Assembly: GCA_949130485.1 (NCBI GenBank)
Contig: OX422197.1
Span: 3,974,205 to 4,038,204 of the forward strand
Direction: 5' to 3'
Source of the DNA: Agelas oroides
Taxonomy: Eukaryota > Porifera > Demospongiae > Agelasida > Agelasidae
Length of the DNA stretch: 64,000 bases
Positions within the stretch are counted from its first letter, which is position 1. Every line of letters begins with the position of its first letter. Under the pieces are notes generated by a model, which saw only the letters and a program-made list of their open reading frames with translations, did no database searches and was not told the origin of the DNA. Position numbers and translations under genes: made by a program. This document shows positions 50,117 to 58,620 of this stretch, piece after piece.

Positions 50117-51410
50117 TAGCCTCGTTCCCAGGCCTTCCCCGGTTCCAGTTTTTGATCGCTTGCAGTATGCAAAAACGGACGGAGAAGGCCTGGTGAATCT
50201 TACCACGAGATACTCGACACAGGCGTCGCATGTCGTCACGCTCTCATATGTATAGCCATGCTGGGCGAAGACCGATCTTGCGTTCTGTACTTGCTGACGG
50301 AGAACAGCATCAAGCGTAAAAAACATATCCGAGCTAGAAGGAATAGCTCCGAAGGGTTGCCGAACGACATGCGTGAAATATCTACAGTGACAAATTTTAG
50401 CTAGCGTAGCGAAAAAGCATCCGCTTTTGGATTTGCAACTCTTGCAGCGGTACCGTCCTTCAGCGGTTCTGCTTCAGACTCGGGTAGCCTCGTCCCAGGC
50501 TCCTCCCCTACAGAAAAACGGGGAGAGAGCCTGGAAGATCTGATCACGTGCCCCGTGACGTACTATGGGTGGTTTTATGAGTGGTTTTGATAATCGAATT
50601 ATTGCCCACGCAGTCCGTACTAAGCGGTACTCGTGCTGTTATTGGAGTTCTGGATGTCTCTGAGACTACAGATGGGCACTGGAAGGCTGTTTCACTGTTT
50701 TCTAGCTAGCTGGTAAGCAGTGTAGCTTCTACACTACACATCTCTATTCCGCCCAAACAGCGCTAGAAGGTAGTCGCTTTAGCGACGTTCTCAACGCTGG
50801 CTACCGCTCACTATGACAGCACACCAGGTGTATTCACAACTCACAGCTGTTCACAGAGGCATTCCAAAGACTCCTTGCGGACATAGTGAGCGACAGCCAA
50901 CGCTGTCAACGTCGATAAGGCGACTGCCTCCTACGCCGTTTGAACGAAACGTCGTGGCAGCGTAAAACTTGGCGCTGCAGTAGAAGCTATACTTGAAATA
51001 TCATAGTAGGAGCTTGAGTCTAGCTAGAAATGGTGAAAGTCTTTCAGTGCCGATCTGTAGTTGACAACGGCCGTGTCAGCACTGAGAACGGACTGCGTGG
51101 GCAATAATTCGATTATCAAAACCACGCATAAAACCACGCATAGCACGTCACGGGGCACGTGATCAGATCTTCCAGGCTCTCTCCCTGTTTTTCTGTAGGG
51201 GAGGAGCCTGGGTACGAGGCTAGACTCGGGTATGTTCTGGAGGTAAGACTTGTCTTTCTGCTCGAACTTGTCTTGTTTCTCTAGCTTCTCTGTAGCTGGA
51301 GATATAAATGTGAATATTTCTTCGCGTCTTGAACCTGTGACGTCATGTTTGCCGCGGATCACGTGGTAAGATTCACCGGGCCTTCTCCGTCCGTTTTTGC
51401 ATACTGCAAG
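50117..51410. mobile_element. TAGCCTCG-family element, right end lost, with nested insertion
   Basis: The left end is TAGCCTCGTTCCCAGGCC at 50,117. The inner arm GGAGAAGGCCTGGTGAATC is matched in reverse at about 51,365-51,395 as GATTCACCGGGCCTTCTCC. The outer 40 bp or so of the right arm is missing: after CATACTGCAAG the sequence enters module X. A separate element occupies 50,485-51,222. Without it, the host element is about 556 bp. No right-hand target-site duplication can be identified because the end is lost. Confidence 0.75.
50485..51222. mobile_element. Nested TAGCCTCG-family fold-back element, 738 bp
   Basis: It begins TAGCCTCGTCCCAGGCTCC and ends with a matching CCTGGGTACGAGGCTA. 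It is flanked by GACTCGGG at 50,477-50,484 and 51,223-51,230 (8 bp, arguably 9 with the shared A). The arms are very long: CACGTGCCCCGTGACGT near 50,545 is mirrored near 51,150, and ATTATTGCCCACGCAGTCCG near 50,599 is mirrored near 51,090. Nearly the whole element is therefore self-complementary. The 208-codon minus frame across 51,024-51,650 spans this arm and module X and is not a convincing gene. Confidence 0.85.
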
Positions 51411-51605
51411 GGGGCGCGCTAAGTTCACAACATCTTTTGCCCATGACGTCATTGCAATTACATCACCACAGAAGAATGACCTTTGTACCGAAGAGCTACG
51501 AGACAGAGCATAAATTGCAAAGTCACTGGACGAAAGGGGACTCTGGAGCTGACAAAATTTCACCTTGGGAGGCTGTTCTAGTCTTGGATGAAAGTCCATG
51601 CTGAC
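51411..51605 (-). other. Module X, copy 1 (195 bp), short conserved minus-strand frame
   Basis: The segment starting GGGGCGCGCTAAGTT is repeated at 56,221-56,478, mostly identical apart from two insertions there. On the minus strand both copies stay open and encode a similar stretch containing FHPRLEQPPKVKF and SSDFAIYALSRSSS. The substitutions change several residues and both strands are open, so coding is unproven. It may be part of a larger transposon or a captured fragment. No known domain is recognised. Confidence 0.6.
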
Positions 51606-51781
51606 ATCAGCCTGGTACTCGGCCTGGTATGCTTTTATGAAAAACACCATCTGGAGCTATCTGCAAGTGAGCTATATACTGCTGAGGTAGGCATACATAG
51701 CTAACACTACAAGTGCAACAGCTTCATTCAAGTTCACATACAAGGCAATGAGTGATGTGGAAGACCTCCCCCTCCCCCACC
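51606..51781. other. Unassigned spacer
   Basis: About 175 bp of unique sequence between module X and the alternating CA tract. No gene, inverted repeat or satellite unit is seen. Confidence 0.5.
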
Positions 51782-51850
51782 CACACACACACGCGTGCGC
51801 ACACGCACATGTACGTACACACACATGCGCGTACACACATGCACACGTAC
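51782..51850. repeat. 69-nt perfectly alternating purine-pyrimidine tract
   Basis: Every base from 51,782 to 51,850 alternates pyrimidine and purine. The tract mixes CA, CG and TA steps (CACACAC, CGCGTGCGC, GTACGTAC). Such tracts are the classic Z-DNA-forming class. It is an imperfect CA microsatellite flanked by a C-rich run. Confidence 0.9.
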
Positions 51851-51918
51851 AAGCATCTATGTTGATGAGACTTTCTAAGATCATATAACTGTAGCCTCGT
51901 TGCCAGGCCCCTGTTCAG

Positions 51919-52304
51919 CAGGGTTGTAGTAATTGAATTCTGGCATGGTTTTATTGATTACAATTACTTGAACCTGAATCTTCAATTAGTACCCAGTACA
52001 ATTACCAAGGTTGCTTACGAGTAATGATTACAATTACAGAAAAATGACAAATTACATGAATTGGTTTTAATGTAAATGTGCTGACAAAGCATGCTCTTGC
52101 CAAGTGTTGAACAGCACGTAGTCAGCTGAGTTTGCCAGTATTGTAATTGAACTTGTAATTGGTATTTTACAACCCCCTGCAAACAATTACATGCCTTTTG
52201 TTCAGCATTACAAATTACATCAGTTTTTGTGAAGTGAAATTGCAATTACAAATTACGGTGTTCAAAGAGTCATTACATTTGGTTTTTCAATTACTACAAC
52301 CCTG
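51919..52304. mobile_element. 386-bp TIR element with CAGGGTTGTAGTAATTGAA ends
   Basis: The left end reads CAGGGTTGTAGTAATTGAA and the right end TTCAATTACTACAACCCTG, a perfect 19-bp inverted repeat. The interior is AT-rich with many ATTACAATTAC or GTAATTG repeats and no transposase frame. CAG-ended inverted repeats are common in hAT-type non-autonomous elements, but I see no clean 8-bp target-site duplication (CTGTTCAG left, TTGTATAC right), so the family is open. Confidence 0.85.
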
Positions 52305-52307
52305 TTG

Positions 52308-52346
52308 TATACACAACCTCGTGCCTGCGGCACTCAGTTGTGTATA
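52308..52346. repeat. 39-nt near-perfect hairpin
   Basis: Outer stem TATACACAAC (52,308-52,317) pairs with GTTGTGTATA (52,337-52,346). Inner stem GTGCC (52,321-52,325) pairs with GGCAC (52,329-52,333) around a TGC loop. It lies directly next to the CAGGG-ended element. Confidence 0.8.
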
Positions 52347-52654
52347 TCCCCGTAGAGACCTCCACCTCGTTGTATAACCAGCTAAAAGAAGGTACAGCAA
52401 ACCCTACCACTCACCCTAACCCTCACCCCATCACCCTCACACTCCATACTGAGATGCTAGTCTGTTTTGCCCTACAGAGTTGCCAGAAATGCATCCCTTC
52501 TCTGTTTATTACGTCTGGACCGAGCTGCACGATCTACATATAGGCGGATAGTCTCAGAAAAAATGCACAAAATATCCTGTCTCTACCAATAAAAGCAAGC
52601 CTAAAATTTCGAATTTACTCAGGTACAGTTCAGGGAGCTGAGAGCAGTACAACA

Positions 52655-52995
52655 GCAACCCTCACCCTCACCCCCTCACCCCTCACCATCACCCTCCCTA
52701 TCACCTCCCTCATCCCCTCAACCATCACCCTCACCCTCACTCCCGCACCCCTCACTCCCTCCCCTCCACCCCTCACCCTCAACCCCTCAACCTCATCCCC
52801 TCACCCCCTCACCCACTCACCTCACCCCCTCACCGCCTTACCCCCTCAACCATCACCCTCACCTCTCACCCCTTCACCCTCACCCTCACCCCTCACCCTC
52901 ACTCTCACCCCTCACCCTCACCCCCTCACCCCCTACCCTCACCTTCACCTTCATCCCCTCACCCTCACATCACCCTCACCTCACCCTCACCCTCT
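52655..52995 (-). repeat. G-rich minus-strand tract (TGAGGG variants)
   Basis: About 340 bp of CCCTCA, CCCCTCA and related steps with almost no other sequence. The minus strand has dozens of GGG runs and is therefore a candidate for G-quadruplex formation. A further tract is at 53,515-53,665, which starts with CCCTAAACCTAACCCT, close to metazoan telomere repeats. Confidence 0.85.
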
Positions 52996-53893
52996 CCATA
53001 CTGATCACCTTGGGTGTAAGAGCTGCTCTGAAATGTTAGTCTGTTTTGCACTATAGAGCTGCCAGAAATGTATCCCTTCTCTGACTGTTACGCCTGCACG
53101 ATCTACATATCGGCGTATAGTCCCAGAAAAACTGCACAAAATATGTAAATTCAGCCTATCTCTACCACTAAAAGCAAGCCTAAAATTTCGCGTTCACATG
53201 CATGTAGACAGGCCTCAGGTACAGTTCAGGGAGCTTAAAGAAGTCGATATAAGCTAAAAGTAGGTAACAGCAAACCCTTCCCTCTTGACCAAACTCACCC
53301 TCACCCCCTCGCCCCCACACCCTCCCCCTCCACTCATCCCCTCACCCTCACACTCACCCTCCGTACTGATCACCTTGGGTGTGAGCTGAGATGTTGGTCT
53401 GCCAGAAATACATCTGACTGCACCAGAAATGGGCCTGTCTCTACCACTAAAAGCAAGCTGAAAGTCGATATAAGCTAAAAGAAGGTAACAGCAAACCCTA
53501 AACCTAACCCTTACCCTCACTCCCTCACTCCCCCTCAACCCCTCACCCTCACCCCCTCACCCCCTCATCCTCACTCCCTCACCCTCACCTCCTCACCCTC
53601 ACCCTCACCCTCCCCCTCATTCCCTCACCCCCACCATCACCCTCACCCTCACCTCACCCTCACCCTCCATGCTGTGGTTGAAACCTTGGGTCTGTTTTGC
53701 CCTATAGAAATGCATCCCTTCTCTGACAGTTACGCATGCACGATCTACATATCGGCGTATAGTCCCAGAAAAACTGCACAAAATATGTAAAAATCGGACT
53801 ATCTCTACCACTAAAAGCAAGCATAACATTTCGCGTTCACGTGCATGTAGCTCTTCCGCCTCCGTGTATTATATTGAACGCAAACCGCCGAAG

Positions 53894-53927
53894 AACAAAA
53901 AACGGGGTAGGCCTGGGAACGAGGCTA
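53894..53927. mobile_element. Right-end remnant of TAGCCTCG-family element
   Basis: AAAACGGGGTAGGCCTGGGA followed by ACGAGGCTA matches the right terminus of the family. No matching left arm was found nearby, and the remnant sits within the compound repeat. Confidence 0.65.
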
Positions 53928-54074
53928 ACCCTCACCCTCCTGAGAGCTGTTAGTCTGTTTTACCCCCTACTCTGGACCGAGCTGCACGATCTACATATCG
54001 GCGGATAGAACTGCACAAAATATGTAAAATGGGCCTGTCTCTAGATGCACATGATTGTGAATGATGAACAACTG

Positions 54075-54165
54075 TAGCCTCGGATATTCGTATTTGATCA
54101 CTTATGGTGTCATACCGTAAATGCTGGAAAGGGGGAAGGTCTGGGAAAGAGTAGGAACAAGGCTA
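54075..54165. mobile_element. Degenerate ~91-bp TAGCCTCG/CAAGGCTA element
   Basis: It starts TAGCCTCGGATATTCG and ends GTAGGAACAAGGCTA. Only the outer bases and the AAGGTCTGGGAA-like inner part resemble the family. No target-site duplication is seen, so this could be a decayed internal-deletion copy. Confidence 0.4.
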
Positions 54166-54500
54166 TGGTTGACAGCTGCACGTATACAATTTAGTTGCGT
54201 CCATCCTCCTTCACTGAGTCACCTCTCCTGTGAAATCAATGGTACTTGCACTTTCTGGCAGTGGCAGATGATTCTCCATGTTGATTTCTTCACTTCAGTG
54301 GCAGTGCCTTCATGGATAGATTCAATCTGGAGTCTTGCTGGCGTCGTTTTCAAAACTCAGCTGTCATCATGGCCATTCGTCAAGTACACAGAGGGTGTGG
54401 CAGGACGCATTCAAAATGTTGCAATTATGACATAACCGTTTCAAACGGTGTGAACTTATGCCATCCCATCCCGTAAGAGTGTGTAGTCCGGGAAAAATTA
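54166..54500. other. Unique stretch with no recognised gene
   Basis: A plus-strand open frame of 104 codons covers 54,121-54,435, beginning within the degenerate element. It shows no domain, signal or repeat that I recognise, and its start lies inside repeat-derived DNA. I do not call it a gene. Confidence 0.4.
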
Positions 54501-54504
54501 TTAG

Positions 54505-54650
54505 ATCTAGAAAGCAATTTTGTGGTGGAGGTACGTACAAGCAAAAGCCGTTTAAACCGCCGTGGAAGTACGTGCAAGCAAAAGCCGTTTAAACCGCCAT
54601 GGAGGTGCTGTTTAAGTCGATGAAGGTCTCCTGTGAATCTCGTGCAAGCC
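54505..54650 (+). repeat. Degraded satellite relic
   Basis: Fragments such as AAAGCCGTTTAAACCGCC (twice, about 41 bp apart), GGAGGTGCTG and CTCGTGCAAGCC match pieces of the 72-bp monomer in main-block orientation. Spacing is irregular, consistent with decay of a small isolated satellite piece. Confidence 0.75.
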
Positions 54651-54659
54651 TTCTTATAA

Positions 54660-55277
54660 TAGCCTCGTCCCCATGCCCGTTCGAAAAATCGGAGAAGAGG
54701 GCCTGGTATCCACTGTTTGCGCATGCGCTTAATTTCCCGACATTCCGGGAATTCCGGATAATACCGTTTTACCTCCGCGTGCCGTGACGTCAGGTACATG
54801 TATTTGCCGTATATTTAATCGTTCACTGCTGACAATGGCTATTTCTGTGCAAGGCCTTAATTCTGCCTTGTTGTATGCCTTCCTGCGACTTCGAGGCGAA
54901 GCGACGGCGCTAAAACACGACAAGAAAGCATCATTGAAGCATCTATGCTTGTATCTTATGGGTTTTGGCAAGTTATAATTCGTGTTACGAAGTTATGAAG
55001 ATGGTACTGCGTCGATAGCGCAGTTCAAGCGATAAGTTCTGGGGTCAGAAGGCCTGGGCAAAGGGCTAGGAGAGCAGCGCTCGCCTCTTTGGCGTTATAT
55101 TATTAAAGCGTATCTGCCAAATATGAACGTCATAGTTCGTAACCACATGATGTTGGCCGTCATTTGACACATCCTTGCAAATTTCACGTGAACTGTACGC
55201 ACTAATTAAGCGCATGCGCGAACCGTGGATACCAGTCCCTCTTCTCCGATTTTTCAAACGCGCCTGGGGACGAGGCG
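54660..55277. mobile_element. TAGCCTCG-family TIR element, ~618 bp
   Basis: The left arm TAGCCTCGTCCCCATGCCCG and inner GGAGAAGAGGGCCTGGTATCC are mirrored at 55,220-55,277, ending GCCTGGGGACGAGGC. Inner arms also pair, for example CGCATGCGCTTAATT with AATTAAGCGCATGCG. A TGACGTCA-like site lies near 54,785 and CACGTG near 55,186. Flanks TTCTTATAA and GGAAAATGT do not match, so the target-site duplication is lost or the right end is mutated. Several short frames inside have no recognised domain. Confidence 0.8.
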
Positions 55278-55304
55278 GAAAATGTTTAGAGATAAGCAGT
55301 TTTA

Positions 55305-55365
55305 GAGACTCGTTCCCAGGCTGTTTAAGTGCCAGGAAAGATCTATAAATGTCCTGTGAAGTCCG
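55305..55365 (+). repeat. Satellite relic fused to a TIR-like fragment
   Basis: ACTCGTTCCCAGGCT, resembling the element terminus, runs directly into GTTTAAGTGCCAGGAAAGAT and GTCCTGTGAAG of the satellite. This suggests a rearrangement joint between an element end and a monomer. Confidence 0.6.
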
Positions 55366-55501
55366 TAGCTGTTGACAAAACGCCTAGGCAAGCTTTACTA
55401 TTCGATCGCTAGCTGTATTGGCCGCATATTGCGTGGACACGTTGCCATCATTACGAAACCGAGTCCACCATTTCCCGTTCCTACTTTTAGTACCAAGTCG
55501 C

Positions 55502-55789
55502 TAACGAAGGATGTGTAGACGTAAGTGGAAGGCGTTATGCGTGTACCAGCAGGCTGAGGGCAAGCTCGTCGCTCCGTGTCAAAGTAAGTGACTGCACTCG
55601 GACCACTATCCTCAGGGAGGCTCCAGAGCCAGGGCTTAACGGCTTAATAACTTGTACATACCTTGAGGATGGTGGCCCGAGTGTAGAGACTTGTTTGACA
55701 CTGAGCGACGCGCTTCTACTCAGCCTGCTGCTTTCCTAGTCGACGTACACGCATAACGCCTTCCACTTACGTCTATACATCCTTCGTTA
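55502..55789. mobile_element. Fold-back element or large inverted repeat
   Basis: The outer 45-bp arms (55,502-55,546 and 55,745-55,789) match with a single mismatch. They begin TAACGAAGGATG and end CATCCTTCGTTA. Inner pairs follow, CAGCAGGCTGAG with CTCAGCCTGCTG and TCGGACCACTATCCTCAGG-like sequence with its complement, so the arms extend about 120 bp with interruptions. No coding capacity and no clear target-site duplication were found. Confidence 0.8.
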
Positions 55790-55888
55790 CAGTGAATTTC
55801 GATTGCGTTCGAAAATTCCGTAACCCGTAGCGCGCTCGCGTAATGCGTGTATGGCATCTGAGCTGCATTGTGCGTGCTCACATTTTCA

Positions 55889-56168
55889 CACCTCATCGGC
55901 GGTGAAAACGGCTTTAGCAAGTCTTTCCCGCACATACACAGGCTGCTTCACAATGAGTGAAAACCGCCTTCTAGACACTTGAAAAGGATTGCAGGAGCTT
56001 CACAGGACTTCTACTGTGGTTGAAACGGCTTTATCAGGTCTTTGCCGCACATCAACAGGCTTACTCGTGCGTCACAGCACCTGCGGTTAAAACGGCTTTA
56101 CCAGGTCTTTCCACACATACACAGGCTCGCACAGTGGTGAAAACTGGTTTTTAGATATTTCCTGCACG
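55889..56168 (-). repeat. Satellite piece in inverted orientation
   Basis: About 280 bp reading CACCTCATCGGCGGTGAAAA, CTTTCCCGCACATACACAGG and similar, the reverse complement of the main-block monomer. One monomer is shortened. The piece ends directly at a TAGCCTCG terminus, as the main block does at 50,117. Confidence 0.92.
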
Positions 56169-56220
56169 TAGCCTCGTTCCCAGTCCTTCCCTGGCTCCAG
56201 TTTTTGATCGCTTGCAGTAT
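56169..56220. mobile_element. Left-terminal fragment of TAGCCTCG-family element
   Basis: TAGCCTCGTTCCCAGTCC through CGCTTGCAGTAT matches the first 52 bp or so of the element at 50,117. It then breaks into module X at GGGGCGC. Confidence 0.8.
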
Positions 56221-56478
56221 GGGGCGCACTAAGTTGACAACATCTGGTGCCCATGACGTAATTGCAATTACATCACCACAGAAGAATGACCTTTGTACCG
56301 AAGAGCTACGAGACAGAGCATAAATTGCGAAGTCACTGGACGAGGTCAGTCTACCACTTAGAAAAGCTAGATTCGGTTGTTTATTTTTTAGGTAGAGAAA
56401 GGGGACTCTGGAGCTGACTCTGGCATAAAATTTCACCTTGGGAGGCTGTTCTAGTCTTGGATGAAAGTGCATGCTGAC
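56221..56478 (-). other. Module X, copy 2 (258 bp)
   Basis: Homologous to 51,411-51,605, with an extra ~54 bp at about 56,344-56,397 and an extra ~8 bp near 56,420. The minus-strand frame remains open across the larger insertion. On the plus strand the extra piece begins GTCAGT and ends TTTTTTAG, which looks intron-like, but the joint is not exact. Whether copy 1 lost it or copy 2 gained it is not clear. Confidence 0.6.
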
Positions 56479-57414
56479 CTGTATAATTTCTTAGGTCCAG
56501 ATATAGTGAAATATCCTTGGAAACTGTCTCAACCAACAGAAGTGGGATCTGCATTTGACACTTGAGGGTTATTAAGTATTTAAAAGCCTCACGTCAGTGC
56601 CTCCACCTCAAGCTTTGTTGCTTGAAGTAATTTGTGATGTGAATTGCACCACCTTGAATGTCACATAGTTTTCATAATACAATGTCTCAGATACAGCAAT
56701 TTTGATGTAGCAAAGGTCAATGCCACAGTTGATCTGAAATCTTTTAGGTATAGAGGACACTTAAGAAACATTTCACTCTTATTGCGCACACAGAGATCCT
56801 AGGATAGGTGCGCTATAATCAACGTAAATAAATTTTCGCCACTAGTTGGCCCAAGTGGCATATATAAATGTTCAAAACCAGTTCTAACAAATACCAGTGT
56901 AAGTTGTTTTCACCGTATGCAGGCTCACATGCAGTGCCTCTGATGTAACTATAGTTTAGTATGTCAAATGTGACGTAAATTAGTTCTTTGATCCAGATCT
57001 ATCCAATTATATTTGTTTCCATTCCTTTTGTTTTAATTCTGTAGTGGGAGAAGGACTGAAAATGAGGATCATCCTGTTAGTTCAAGATCAGAATTCTTAA
57101 TTTATGTGACTTAATTTTATGAAGACTTGGTGTAGCCCTGCTCTCAGACTGCATTTTGTTTCTTGCAGTATGTACTGTACCATAGAGACCAAAACCGAGT
57201 TGTATAACCGACTTGTACAATGGGGCATAGCAACGATCTTACGTAGTAAAAAGCGGACAGTTTGTCATGCGCTACAATAATTTTTGCAGTTCTATAAACA
57301 CAGCCAAAAATATTCTGACCCGATACAGTTTCGTTGCCAAAAAGTTCTGTTACGGGCGTATTTTCGGAACTGAACCAGTATCGCAGTAGCATCAGGACAG
57401 TATCAGATCATTAC
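56479..57414. other. AT-rich unique region without recognised genes
   Basis: About 940 bp of AT-rich single-copy-looking sequence. No frame longer than about 80 codons is seen and none is recognisable. CGTTGCCAAAAAGTTC near 57,332 recurs near 57,871 on the other side of the next element, so a small local repeat predates that insertion. Confidence 0.6.
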
Positions 57415-57423
57415 GCACATATC
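57415..57423 (+). repeat. 9-bp target-site duplication, left
   Basis: GCACATATC, identical to 57,815-57,823. Confidence 0.92.
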
Positions 57424-57814
57424 TAGCCTCATTCCCAGGCCGTTCCCGGCTCCAGTTTTAAGTATAAAAACGGAGGGGAAGGCCTGGGAGAAAGAGTCAC
57501 GTGTATGACGACAGGTAGACGTGAGGGGGGCGGTGTCCGATCGTAGTAACTCACAAACTTTGCGTTGATCAGCCTCGAGTCTACCAAACAACGAGCTGTA
57601 TTGACGCTGTATTTCGAATGTTACAGTCTCAAGTTCTTGGACAAGTTATTACAGGAAGGACCTCAAGATTCTTCGTCGGGCACCACCCCCCCTCACGTCT
57701 ACCCTCACGTATACCTGACGTCGCGCACGTGACTCTTTCTCCCAGCCCTTCCCCTCCGTTTTTATACTGCAAGCGATCAAAACTGGAGCCGGGAATGGCC
57801 TGGGAACGAGGCTA
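57424..57814. mobile_element. TAGCCTCG-family TIR element, 391 bp, perfect 9-bp TSD
   Basis: The left end TAGCCTCATTCCCAGGCCG and right end GGCCTGGGAACGAGGCTA are inverted repeats. They extend inward through CGGAGGGGAAGGCCTGGGAG to AGAGTCACGTG, with TGACG beyond. GCACATATC flanks both sides perfectly. This copy fixes the element boundaries and the 9-bp target-site duplication length for the family. No transposase frame is present, so it is non-autonomous. Confidence 0.95.
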
Positions 57815-57823
57815 GCACATATC
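57815..57823 (+). repeat. 9-bp target-site duplication, right
   Basis: GCACATATC, identical to the left copy. Confidence 0.92.
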
Positions 57824-57949
57824 TGTATCAGACCAGCTGATACACATCCGATTTACAGTTCGGTATCAGACCCGTTGCCAAAAAGTTCCGTTGCGTTTCA
57901 GATCTGGATCAGATTGGTTCCAGTTCTGATTCAAAACGTACGATTTTGC

Positions 57950-58075
57950 TAGCCTCGTACCAAGGCCCCGCCCAGCTTTCCGTCGCTTGCAGTACGGAAA
58001 AGCGGTAGAAGGCCTGGAATAATTCATCACGTGAGTGACGTAGGGGTGGAGAGAAGTGTAGAGAGGACCTCGGGT
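57950..58075. mobile_element. Left half of a TAGCCTCG-family element
   Basis: TAGCCTCGTACCAAGGCC through CGCTTGCAGTACGG to CATCACGTGAGTGACGT resembles the left arm at 34,945 more than other copies. No right arm is found before the next repeat cluster, so it is truncated. Confidence 0.7.
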
Positions 58076-58620
58076 CTATTTTCACAGTGCAACAACGGTG
58101 TAAACATCTCCTGTATACAATCTTAGCTTACTGCATACTTACATTATACTTACATTAGCTTGCTGCTGTATACATGTTCAAGTTTTATTGACAGTAAATG
58201 TGATTGCTTGTACAGGTGAATAAGTTAGCAGACGAGGTGAATAAGTTGGTATGAGATTTATTAACCTGATATAAAGCAATCTGATTAAAACCATGGTACA
58301 ATCTTATAAATTATAGCTGAGTTTATATTAATGACCTTTAAATGTAATAAATATACCTTATTAGGGTGCAATATCGCGAGTTATTGTACGATTGGGCGTG
58401 GTATTTTCATGAAAAAAAATCCACGAGGGTAATAAAATCATTACTACAGAACCAAGTAACTCGCTGTTCGAACGCACCTTTTCTAATTAAAGCGCATCAT
58501 GGTTGCTAGGATACCGCGTAGTTCCGCCCGTGCAATAACATCCACCCGTGCACAATATCGTGTGATATTGCACGGCATGGGAATAGGAAAATACTGGATA
58601 ATAACAGAACCTTTCTCCAA
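58076..58620. other. Unique AT-rich stretch
   Basis: No gene is seen. GTGCAATATCGCGAG near 58,367 and CGTGTGATATTGCACG near 58,558 form a loose inverted pair. The latter is itself a short palindrome around CAATATCG/TGATATTG. Confidence 0.5.

Larger units (their letters stand above)
52365..54050. repeat. Compound repeat with (CCCTCA)n tracts, cluster 1
   Basis: A several-hundred-base unit repeats with expanding and contracting CCCTCA-type tracts. Fixed landmarks are CAGCAAACCCT, then the C-rich tract, then GATCACCTTGGGTGTGAG, GCCAGAAATGCATCCCTTCT, GCACGATCTACATATCGGCG, AACTGCACAAAATATG and AGTCGATATAAGCTAAAAG. Copies of the GCACAAAATAT landmark fall near 52,565, 53,135, 53,778 and 54,013. Minus-strand frames over the fixed part read similar peptides with CSFSGTIRRYVDRA, but they follow from the repeat and are not called as genes. 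Confidence 0.88.

Noticed and set aside
49788-50326. Minus-strand frames across the right edge of the array
   Set aside because: They are chimeras of satellite and TIR-element sequence with no independent support.
51024-51650. 208-codon minus-strand frame as a gene
   Set aside because: It runs through the arm of a fold-back element, its flank and module X. Only the module X part is shared with the second copy, and no domain is recognised.
52655-52995. True telomere repeat array
   Set aside because: The step is mostly CCCTCA or CCCCTCA rather than CCCTAA, and it is embedded in an interstitial compound repeat.
54121-54435. 104-codon plus-strand frame as a small gene
   Set aside because: It starts inside a decayed TIR element, and no domain, promoter or splice evidence is visible.
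54660-55277. 9-bp target-site duplication around this TIR element
   Set aside because: TTCTTATAA on the left and GGAAAATGT on the right do not match, so only the inverted arms are claimed.
56344-56397. Clean intron in module X copy 2
   Set aside because: The GTCAGT...TTTTTTAG borders do not give the exact copy 1 sequence when removed, and the minus-strand frame stays open through it.
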